A stretch of 6,145 nucleotides of DNA from NCBI GenBank assembly GCA_001898095.1, contig MKSH01000037.1, forward strand, positions 17,233 to 23,377. The letters are read 5' to 3'. The notes beneath the pieces are model-generated. The model searched no databases. It worked only from the letters and a program-made list of their open reading frames with translations, and was not told the DNA's origin. A program made the translations under genes and the position numbers. This document shows positions 1 to 5,032 of the stretch, piece after piece (the stretch's first letter is position 1; every line of letters starts with the position of its first letter). The DNA comes from Solirubrobacterales bacterium 70-9. GTDB lineage: Bacteria > Actinomycetota > Thermoleophilia > Solirubrobacterales > 70-9.

Positions 1-487
1 CTTCCACTACACGTTGTTCGCGGGCAGTCTCTTCGGCCTGCTCGCCGGGGTCCACTACTGGTTCCCGAAGGCGACCGGGGCGATGCTGCGCGAACGTCTC
101 GCCAAGGCGAGCTTCTGGGTGCTGGTCCTCGGCGCGAACCTGACCTTCTTCCCGATGTTCTTCCTCGGCTACGACGGGATGCCGCGGCGGGTGGCGGATT
201 ACGAACCGCGGCTCGGCGACCTGAACCTCCTCTCCTCGATCGGGGCGGGGGTGATCGCGATCGGCGTCCTGATGGTGCTGGCGAACCTGGTCGTCTCGCT
301 GCGCCGGCGCGAGCCCGCCGGGGACGATCCCTGGGGCGCGCAGACGCTCGAGTGGTGGACGTCCTCGCCGCCGCCGGAGCACAACTTCGAGCGACCGCTG
401 CCGCAGATCACCTCCCACGCGCCGCTGCTCGATCTGCGTGAGCACGAGGAAGAGGTGCGCGAACGGCGGGTGGAGGTACCGGCGTGA
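1..487 (+). CDS. ctaD: Cytochrome c oxidase subunit I (aa3-type), C-terminal part; 5' end outside window
   Basis: This is the catalytic heme-copper subunit of the terminal oxidase, which reduces O2 to water in the cytoplasmic membrane; only the last 161 residues are visible. The first full codon is at base 2 and the fragment opens with FHYT, the tail of the family's AHFHY motif. The visible His is therefore the heme a ligand, and the preceding heme a3 ligand is just outside the window. It continues with GVHYWFPK, then NLTFFPMFFLGYDGMPRR, whose Arg pair (bases 185-190) normally contacts the heme propionates. Three membrane helices can be seen: the end of helix X, helix XI (ASFWVLVLGANLTFF) and helix XII (about 235-300). 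The tail contains the typical DPWGAQTLEWWTSSPPPEHNF segment and ends in a charged stretch (EHEEEVRERR). TGA at 485-487 overlaps the next start by four bases. Identity is very secure; ctaC and ctaE are not in the window. Confidence 0.97.
   Translation, partial: FHYTLFAGSLFGLLAGVHYWFPKATGAMLRERLAKASFWVLVLGANLTFFPMFFLGYDGMPRRVADYEPRLGDLNLLSSIGAGVIAIGVLMVLANLVVSLRRREPAGDDPWGAQTLEWWTSSPPPEHNFERPLPQITSHAPLLDLREHEEEVRERRVEVPA
472..477 (+). promoter_or_regulatory. Ribosome binding site deciding the GTG start at 484
   Basis: GGAGGT lies inside the last codons of ctaD, six bases before the GTG at 484. This near-perfect Shine-Dalgarno match at good spacing supports a GTG start that overlaps the ctaD stop (GTGA). 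Confidence 0.75.
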
Positions 488-846
488 CCGGTGGGCCGAG
501 AGCCGGCGGCGGGCCGCTCCTCGCCTGGTCCTCGATCATGATCGCGCTCGGCCTGATGCTCGCGATCTGGTCGGGCGGCGAAGCCGCGGCGCTGCTCTTC
601 CTGGTCGGCCCGGTGCCGCTGCTCCTCCTCGCCGCCTGGAGCCGCCTGCGCCCGGCGCCCGGCGGCCCCCGCCTCCTGGCTCGGGTCAGCATCCCGGTGG
701 TGGTGGTGGCGATCGGCGTCGCGCTGGCCGCGATCGGCCTCACCGGCGGCCTCTGGCTGGTCTTGGTCGGCGCCGAGGTCGGCGTCTTCGGCCTGGTCTG
801 GCTGATCGTCGAGATCAGGAGCGAGCGCCGGAGGGCGGGCGGATGA
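484..846 (+). CDS. Small four-helix membrane protein of unknown function in the oxidase operon
   Basis: I do not recognise this 120-residue protein. It has four likely membrane helices, at about residues 13-30, 34-52, 66-85 and 88-109. A Pro/Gly/Arg-rich loop (RLRPAPGGPR) lies between helices 2 and 3, and the basic C-terminus (RSERRRAGG) suggests a cytoplasmic end. There are no His, Cys or metal-binding motifs, so a redox role is unlikely. It begins with GTG overlapping the ctaD stop and ends in an ATGA overlap with the CtaG-like gene, so it is almost certainly co-translated with oxidase genes. Other actinobacteria have a small membrane subunit (CtaF, subunit IV) in this setting, so an accessory oxidase subunit is the natural guess. 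That rests on position only; I see no sequence motif for it. Being open, with a strong ribosome binding site and coupling at both ends, it is very likely a real gene. Confidence 0.8.
   Translation: MTGGPRAGGGPLLAWSSIMIALGLMLAIWSGGEAAALLFLVGPVPLLLLAAWSRLRPAPGGPRLLARVSIPVVVVAIGVALAAIGLTGGLWLVLVGAEVGVFGLVWLIVEIRSERRRAGG
830..835 (+). promoter_or_regulatory. Ribosome binding site for the CtaG-like gene
   Basis: GGAGGG lies seven bases before the ATG at 843. It supports that ATG over any upstream in-frame start inside the preceding gene; the open frame itself extends back to about 438. Confidence 0.7.
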
Positions 847-1550
847 GCGAGGCGCTCCAGATCGTCCTCCCGTCGTCGGCCTTGTTCGGCGGCTACCTGT
901 GGCTTGCCGGGTGGACCGAGTGGCCGTGGGAGCGGACCGCGTGCTTCGCGGCGGGGTTGGCGGTCGTCGGCGCGGGGCTCGGCTTCGACGACATCTCGCT
1001 CGCCGTCCACATGGCCGGGCACGGGGTGATCGTCGCGGTCGGCGCCCCGCTCATCGTGCTGGGCCGGCCGGTGACGCTGATGCTGCGCTCGCTGCCGCGC
1101 CCGGCGGCCCGCGATCTCGCCACGCTCCTCCGCTCGCCCTGGGCCCGGCGGCTCTGTTGGCCGCCGCTCGCGTTCTCCGCCTTCGTCGCCGCCCAACTCG
1201 CCTTCCACCTGACGCCGCTCTTCTGGGACGCCCTCCGCGAAGAAGGCCTGCACGCGGCCGAGCACCTGATCTTCCTCGTCACCGCGATCTGGCTCTGGTC
1301 GGTCTGCCTAGCGGTCGAGCCGCTGCCCGGCCGCTGGTCGCCATGGGTCCGGGCGGGGCTGCTGATGGCGGCGATGTCGGCGAGCGACGCGGGCGCGGTG
1401 AAACTCATGGTCGACGGCTACCAGGCGGCCGGCGTCGCGATGCTCGCCTCGATGCTCCCGCTCGGCGCGGGCGCCGCGGCGATCGTCTGGCTCGCCGTCC
1501 TGCGCGAAGAGCGCAGGCAGCGGCGGCGGGAGGTGGCCCATGCGGCCTAG
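843..1550 (+). CDS. Cytochrome c oxidase assembly protein, CtaG (caa3_CtaG) family, short form
   Basis: This 235-residue polytopic membrane protein probably helps insert copper into the oxidase. Two family signatures are visible. HMAGHGVIVAVGAPLIVLGRP (residues 56-76) matches the family pattern of two His four apart followed by a conserved Ala-Pro-Leu and Leu-Gly-Arg-Pro. FHLTPLFWDALREEGLHAAEH (121-141) carries His122, His137 and His141. These histidines are the likely metal-contacting residues. About six membrane helices fit the hydropathy. The C-terminal part after residue 175 (SASDAGAVKLMVDGYQAAG) departs from what I remember for the family, and the protein is shorter than the usual 270 or more residues. 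The ATG at 843 overlaps the previous stop (ATGA) and has a good ribosome binding site. The gene ends in a TAG that lies 11 bases inside qcrC. The family call is fairly secure from motifs and position; the copper role is inferred from the family. Confidence 0.85.
   Translation: MSEALQIVLPSSALFGGYLWLAGWTEWPWERTACFAAGLAVVGAGLGFDDISLAVHMAGHGVIVAVGAPLIVLGRPVTLMLRSLPRPAARDLATLLRSPWARRLCWPPLAFSAFVAAQLAFHLTPLFWDALREEGLHAAEHLIFLVTAIWLWSVCLAVEPLPGRWSPWVRAGLLMAAMSASDAGAVKLMVDGYQAAGVAMLASMLPLGAGAAAIVWLAVLREERRQRRREVAHAA
1529..1533 (+). promoter_or_regulatory. Ribosome binding site for qcrC
   Basis: GGAGG (followed by TGG) lies six bases before the ATG at 1540. It fixes the qcrC start, although this leaves an 11-base overlap with the end of the CtaG-like gene. 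Confidence 0.75.
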
Positions 1551-2355
1551 GCGCGTCTTCCTTCTCGCGCTCGCCGCCCTGCTGGGCCTGTTCGCGATCG
1601 CGATCTGGGCGCAGCAGCCGACCTCGTCGGGCGCCGACGTCACGGGAACCGGTGAACTCACCGCCCCGCGGTCACCCGACCTGGTCGCCGAAGGCCGTCA
1701 GCTGTACAAGACCGGTTGCTCCAGCTGTCACGGCTTCGAGGGCGAAGGCGTCGAAGGCCAGGCCCCGTCCCTGACCCACGCCGGCGAAGCGGCCGCCGAC
1801 TTCTACCTGCGCACCGGGCGGATGCCGCTCGGCCAGGTCGGCGACGAGCCGTTGCGCGGCGAACCTCGCTTCGGCAACGCCGAAATCGAAGCGCTCGACG
1901 CGTACGTCGGCTCGCTCGGGGACGGTCCGCCGATCCCGAAGGTCGACCCGTCCGCCGGCTCCGTCGCCGAGGGGATGCGCCTCTTTACCGACTCCTGCGC
2001 GGGCTGCCACGGGATCGGCGCCAAGGGCGGGGTGGCGATCGGGGGCTACGCGCCGCCGCTCGGCGAAGCGACCCCGACCGAGGTGGGGGAGGCGATCCGG
2101 GTCGGGCCCTACCTGATGCCGAAGTTCTCCGAAGACGCGATCACCCCCGAGGAGGTCGATTCGATCGCCCGCTACATCCAACTCACCCAGAACCCCGAAG
2201 ACGCGGGCGGCTTCGGCATCGGCCACATCGGGCCGGTGCCCGAGGGGATGGTCGCCTGGCTCGCCGCGATCGCCGCGCTGCTCCTCGTCGCCAGGGCGAT
2301 CGGCGAGCGCCTCGGCGGCAGCCGTGCCGACGACGAGGCAGAGGAGCCGCGGTGA
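1540..2355 (+). CDS. qcrC: Cytochrome bc1 complex diheme cytochrome c subunit
   Basis: This 271-residue membrane-anchored diheme cytochrome c of the actinobacterial bc1 complex passes electrons from the Rieske protein to the aa3 oxidase without a soluble cytochrome c. An N-terminal membrane helix (about residues 5-24) is followed by two cytochrome c domains on the outer face. Domain 1 has CSSCH at 60-64 with Met95 (GRMPLG) as likely axial ligand. Domain 2 has CAGCH at 153-157 with Met193 (YLMPKF). A second membrane helix (about 237-256) and a charged, acidic C-terminus (DDEAEEPR) follow. This order (helix, heme c, heme c, helix) is the QcrC architecture and differs from ordinary cytochrome c1. 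The stop shares four bases (GTGA) with the qcrA start. Length and order are typical; identity is secure. Confidence 0.95.
   Translation: MRPRRVFLLALAALLGLFAIAIWAQQPTSSGADVTGTGELTAPRSPDLVAEGRQLYKTGCSSCHGFEGEGVEGQAPSLTHAGEAAADFYLRTGRMPLGQVGDEPLRGEPRFGNAEIEALDAYVGSLGDGPPIPKVDPSAGSVAEGMRLFTDSCAGCHGIGAKGGVAIGGYAPPLGEATPTEVGEAIRVGPYLMPKFSEDAITPEEVDSIARYIQLTQNPEDAGGFGIGHIGPVPEGMVAWLAAIAALLLVARAIGERLGGSRADDEAEEPR
2341..2346 (+). promoter_or_regulatory. Ribosome binding site for the GTG start of qcrA
   Basis: GAGGAG lies five bases before GTG 2352, inside the last codons of qcrC. With the GTGA overlap it supports this start; the open frame continues far upstream as a shadow inside qcrC. Confidence 0.65.
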
Positions 2356-3374
2356 GGCGCCGCGCGGCCGCCGTCCTCGCCTGGGTCTGGCGCTATGTCG
2401 TCGCCGGCGCGGTCCTGCGGGTATCCCGCCGGCGGACGATCCACCGCGAGCGCGAGCTCCCCGCCTCGACCCGCGCCGAGACCGGGACCGCGGCCCTCCT
2501 CTTCGCCGCCGCCCTGGCGGGCCTCGCCTTCGTCGCCATCTACGCCTTCGACGACGCGAACACCCAGCTCCTCGGCCTCTCGATCGCCGTGTCCCTCGCC
2601 CTGGTCGCCGCCGCCCTGATCCTCGCCGCCGCCCGCGTCGTCCCGCAGGAGACCCTCGAAGAGCCCCGCCCCGACTTCAGCGTTGATGGGCCGAAAAGCG
2701 CTGATATAGAGCGCTTTTCGGCCCATCAACAGGAGGAGGTGGAGGCGGCGGCGCTGACGCTGCGCGAAGGCACCGACGGGGTGACGCGGCGGGGGTTGCT
2801 GGGGGCGGCGGGCGCGGCGGCCGGAATCGGGCTCGGGGCGGCGGCGCTGGTGCCGCTGGCCTCGCTCGGGCCCGCGGTGGGGGGTCGGCTGGCGGCGTCG
2901 CCGTGGAAGGACGGGGTGGCCTTGGTCGAGGAGAACGGGATCGCGGTGAAGGCCGAGGACCTCGAGGTCGGCTCCTTCCTCACCGCCTTCGCCAAGGGCG
3001 CCGACAAAGAGCAGCTCGCCACCTCGCTCGCCGTCGTCCGGGTTGCGCCCGACGAACTCGAACTCCCCGCCGACCGCGCCGACTGGGCCCCGGAAGGCAT
3101 TCTTGCCTTCTCCAAGATCTGCACCCACGCCCAGTGCGCGGTCAGCCTCTTCCGCTATCCGCTCTTCGCCGAACGCTCGCCCGGTCCGGCGCTCGTCTGC
3201 CCCTGCCACTACTCGACCTTCAACGTGCTCGACGGCGGCGAGCGCATCTTCGGCCCCGCCGTCCGGCCGCTGCCGCAGCTGCCGCTGCGGATCGAGGACG
3301 GCGTGCTGGTGGCCGCCGGGCCGCTCTCCGGCGCGGTCGGCGCCTCCTGGGGCCGCGTGCGGGAAGAGGGGTGA
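2352..3374 (+). CDS. qcrA: Cytochrome bc1 complex Rieske [2Fe-2S] iron-sulfur subunit, three-helix actinobacterial type
   Basis: QcrA takes the first electron from quinol and hands it to QcrC. The 340-residue product has a basic cytoplasmic N-terminus, membrane helices at about 45-66 and 71-94, and a cytoplasmic linker (95-144). A twin-arginine motif TRRGLL (145-150) then starts the third helix (about 149-172), followed by the external Rieske domain. In actinobacteria the first two helices of such proteins are inserted by Sec and the third by Tat. Cluster motifs are CTHAQC (257-262) and CPCHYSTF (283-290). Expected ligands are Cys257, His259, Cys283 and His286, with a Cys262-Cys285 disulfide. 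Two oddities stand out: Gln261 replaces the Gly usual in CTHxGC, and residues 111-127 are encoded by a perfect palindrome of foreign composition. Start and stop fit the operon: GTGA overlap before, seven bases to qcrB after. Identity is secure. Confidence 0.95.
   Translation: MRRRAAAVLAWVWRYVVAGAVLRVSRRRTIHRERELPASTRAETGTAALLFAAALAGLAFVAIYAFDDANTQLLGLSIAVSLALVAAALILAAARVVPQETLEEPRPDFSVDGPKSADIERFSAHQQEEVEAAALTLREGTDGVTRRGLLGAAGAAAGIGLGAAALVPLASLGPAVGGRLAASPWKDGVALVEENGIAVKAEDLEVGSFLTAFAKGADKEQLATSLAVVRVAPDELELPADRADWAPEGILAFSKICTHAQCAVSLFRYPLFAERSPGPALVCPCHYSTFNVLDGGERIFGPAVRPLPQLPLRIEDGVLVAAGPLSGAVGASWGRVREEG
2682..2730 (+). repeat. Perfect 21-bp inverted repeat with 7-base loop, inside the qcrA reading frame
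   Basis: The left arm spans 2682-2702, the loop 2703-2709 (GATATAG) and the right arm 2710-2730; all 21 positions pair. The left arm starts GTTGATGGGCC and ends AAAAGCGCT. The pairing stops exactly at both ends: C2681 faces A2731 outside, and G2703 faces G2709 inside. By hand count the 49 bases are 26 G+C (53%), against roughly 70% around them. They are read as V-D-G-P-K-S-A-D-I-E-R-F-S-A-H-Q plus the first base of the next codon. Codons GTT, AAA, ATA, TTT, CAT and CAA occur close together here, while the rest of qcrA nearly always ends codons in G or C. The other two forward frames contain stops, so the phase is constrained. There is no T-run after either arm, so it is not a standard terminator. 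It looks like a small palindromic repeat element inserted in frame. The structure is certain; the insertion origin is inference. Confidence 0.95.
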
Positions 3375-3381
3375 GCCGGCG

Positions 3382-4842
3382 ATGACCACGCGTCGCCTCC
3401 TGCGCACGGTCGAGAGCCGCACCGGCGGCACCGGCGCCCTCGCCAAAGCCCTCCGCTACGTCTTCCCCGACCACTGGACCTTCCTCTTCGGCGAGATCGC
3501 CATGTACTCGTTCCTGATCCTGGTCGCGACCGGGACCTACCTGGCGCTCTTCTTCGAACCGAGCACCGCCCACGTCGTCTACCACGGCGCCTACGCCCCG
3601 CTGCGCGGCACGGAAATGACTCGCGCCTACGCCTCGGCGATCAACCTGAGCTTCGAAGTCCAGGCGGGGCTGCTGATCCGCCAGGTCCACCACTGGGCCG
3701 CCGACGTCTTCCTCGCCGCGATCACGGTCCACCTGATGCGGATCTTCTTCACCGGCGCCTTTCGCAAGCCGCGCGACCTCAACTACTACGTCGGCCTGAC
3801 GATGCTGGTGCTGGCGGTGCTCGAGGGCTACGTCGGCTACTCGTTGCTCGACGACCTGCTCTCCGGCATGGGCCTGGCGATCGGCAACGCGGTGGCGCTC
3901 TCGATCCCCCTGGTCGGGGGCCAGCTCGGCGTGCTGATCTGGGGTGGGCGCTTCCCGGGCACGCCGGACTTCCTCTCCCGCCTCTTCTTCGTCCACGTCT
4001 TCGTCCTGCCGGCGCTGATCGCCACCCTGATGGCGGTCCACCTGGCGCTGGTAGCGCGCCCTCACCACACCCAGTTCCGTGGCCGCCGGCAGAAGGAGTC
4101 GAACGTGATCGGCACGCCGATGTGGCCCGCCTACGCGCTCCGCAGCAGCGGCCTCTTCGCCGCCACCGCGGCGGTGCTGTTCGCGCTCGGCGGCCTCGTC
4201 CAGATCAACCCGATCTGGCAGTGGGGACCGTACGAGCCGTGGCTGGGGACGAACGGCGCGCAGCCCGACTGGTACCTCGGCTGGCTGATCGGCGCCCTCC
4301 GCCTGATGCCCCACTTCGACGTCGTCATCGGCGACTACACGTTGATCCCGAACCCGTTCTGGGGCGGCGTGCTCTTCCCCGGCGCGGTCTTCGGCTTCCT
4401 CTACCTGTGGCCGACGATCGAGCGCCGCCGGCTCGGGGACCGCCGCCCCCACAACCTGCTCGACCGCCCGCGGGACAACCCGACCCGCACCGCGATCGGC
4501 GCCGCCGTCTTCACCTTCGTCGCGACGATCTTCTTCGCCGGCGCCGCCGACCGGGCCTTCGTCCAGTTCGGCGTCCCCTACGAATTCCAGCTCTGGCTGT
4601 ACCGGGGGCTGGCGATCCTGCTGCCGATCGCCGTCTTCCTCGCCACCCGGGCGATCTGCCGGCACCTGCGCGACAGTGGCGCGCACCCGGGCCGGGACTC
4701 CGGCGCCCGCCTGGTCGAGCGCCCGCGCGAAGCCGGTCGAGACCTGTCGAGATCCGGTTCAACGCCCGGCCCGGGGGTACCCACGCGTCGTGGCGACGCG
4801 CGCGCAGGTGAGAGAGCTGCTCGACCGCGGGCTGACCTATGA
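3382..4842 (+). CDS. qcrB: Cytochrome bc1 complex cytochrome b subunit
   Basis: QcrB is the membrane core that oxidises quinol at the outer (Qo) site and recycles electrons through two b hemes. The product is 486 residues. The first heme-ligand pair is His103 and His117 (in RQVHHWAADVF and TVHLMRIF), 14 apart. The second is His205 and His220 (FVHVFVLP and MAVHLALV), 15 apart, the spacing found in b6f-type proteins. The Qo motif is PDWY (295-298), a variant of PEWY associated with menaquinol users. About eight to nine helices fit: the N-terminal four-helix heme core, then the C-terminal half up to about residue 425. The last 50 or so residues are Arg/Gly/Pro-rich, look unstructured and overlap the next gene by 53 bases. 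The ATG at 3382 follows GAGGGG (3366-3371) at a ten-base spacing, seven bases after the qcrA stop. Identity is secure; the exact C-terminus is less so. Confidence 0.94.
   Translation: MTTRRLLRTVESRTGGTGALAKALRYVFPDHWTFLFGEIAMYSFLILVATGTYLALFFEPSTAHVVYHGAYAPLRGTEMTRAYASAINLSFEVQAGLLIRQVHHWAADVFLAAITVHLMRIFFTGAFRKPRDLNYYVGLTMLVLAVLEGYVGYSLLDDLLSGMGLAIGNAVALSIPLVGGQLGVLIWGGRFPGTPDFLSRLFFVHVFVLPALIATLMAVHLALVARPHHTQFRGRRQKESNVIGTPMWPAYALRSSGLFAATAAVLFALGGLVQINPIWQWGPYEPWLGTNGAQPDWYLGWLIGALRLMPHFDVVIGDYTLIPNPFWGGVLFPGAVFGFLYLWPTIERRRLGDRRPHNLLDRPRDNPTRTAIGAAVFTFVATIFFAGAADRAFVQFGVPYEFQLWLYRGLAILLPIAVFLATRAICRHLRDSGAHPGRDSGARLVERPREAGRDLSRSGSTPGPGVPTRRGDARAGERAARPRADL
4784..4800 (+). promoter_or_regulatory. 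Small G+C-rich hairpin enclosing the likely GTG start of the helix-turn-helix gene
   Basis: CGCGTCG (4784-4790) and CGACGCG (4794-4800) pair perfectly around a TGG loop. The GTG start codon (4790-4792) sits at the top of the stem and in the loop. If it forms in the mRNA it would hinder fresh initiation unless ribosomes finishing qcrB open it. In such G+C-rich DNA a seven-base stem can arise by chance, so a regulatory role is only a suggestion. Confidence 0.35.
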
Positions 4843-5032
4843 GATGGCCGCCCGGGAGCTCGGCATCCGTCCCGGCCTCGCGTACATGATCGCCACCGGC
4901 CGCCCGGCCGACGACGCCGTGGCGCCCGCCCAGGACCTTTTCGAGCCGCCCGCCCACAACCCGACCCGCAACCAGGCGGTGATCGACTGGGTGAAGGAAC
5001 GCGCCGCTCGCGACCTCCGCAGCGCCGGATGA
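4790..5032 (+). CDS. Small protein with helix-turn-helix-like N-terminus, coupled to formate dehydrogenase
   Basis: With the GTG at 4790 the product is 80 residues. Residues 6-37 (VRELLDRGLTYEMAARELGI, then PGLAYMIATG) have the spacing of a short helix-turn-helix of the resolvase/sigma type: a helix, a conserved ELGI turn and a second helix. A linker follows, then PPAHNPTRNQAVIDWVKERA (53-72), ending in a basic, amphipathic helix. I recall small proteins with this ELGI...ATGRPAD...HNPTR layout directly upstream of actinobacterial formate dehydrogenase genes, but cannot check this. DNA binding is inferred from the fold pattern; an assembly or regulatory role for the dehydrogenase is equally possible. 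No good ribosome binding site precedes 4790; GTG at 4808 is an in-frame alternative (74 residues), and the open frame extends back to 4676. It overlaps qcrB by 53 bases in another frame and its stop overlaps the next ATG (ATGA). It is probably a real gene, with an uncertain start. Confidence 0.75.
   Translation: MATRAQVRELLDRGLTYEMAARELGIRPGLAYMIATGRPADDAVAPAQDLFEPPAHNPTRNQAVIDWVKERAARDLRSAG

Noticed and set aside
533..544. 12-base palindrome CGATCATGATCG
   Set aside because: It is short, inside coding sequence, does not extend outward, and comes from Ser-Ile-Met-Ile codons; no sign of an operator.
408..1265. Long open frame on the minus strand opposite the small membrane protein and the CtaG-like gene
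   Set aside because: The translation is Arg/Pro/Gly-rich low complexity with no domain, as expected opposite high-G+C genes; the plus-strand frames carry clear motifs.
1590..1610. GCGATCGC-type octamers (HIP1-like), also near 2265
   Set aside because: They reflect frequent Ala-Ile codon pairs in a G+C-rich genome; too few and too irregular to be a repeat family.
1716..2351. Upstream extension of the qcrA frame through qcrC
   Set aside because: The translation is Arg-rich shadow of qcrC; GTG 2352 with GAGGAG upstream and the GTGA overlap is the sensible start.
2682..2730. Palindrome as a rho-independent terminator
   Set aside because: Neither orientation is followed by a T-run (AGGAGG on one side, a mixed G+C-rich sequence on the other), and it lies inside an intact gene whose product continues with all Rieske motifs.
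3043..3381. Upstream extension of the qcrB frame into qcrA
   Set aside because: The extra residues are Ser/Arg/Pro-rich shadow sequence; ATG 3382 fits the family N-terminus and has an upstream ribosome binding site.
3220..4686. 488-codon minus-strand open frame opposite qcrB
   Set aside because: It is a shadow rich in Glu/Asp/Arg repeats; qcrB on the plus strand has all heme ligands and membrane helices.
4840..5032. Frameshift linking the QcrB tail to the next gene as one long fusion
   Set aside because: The helix-turn-helix protein has its own plausible start and compact layout, and nothing in the sequence shows an error or slippery site.
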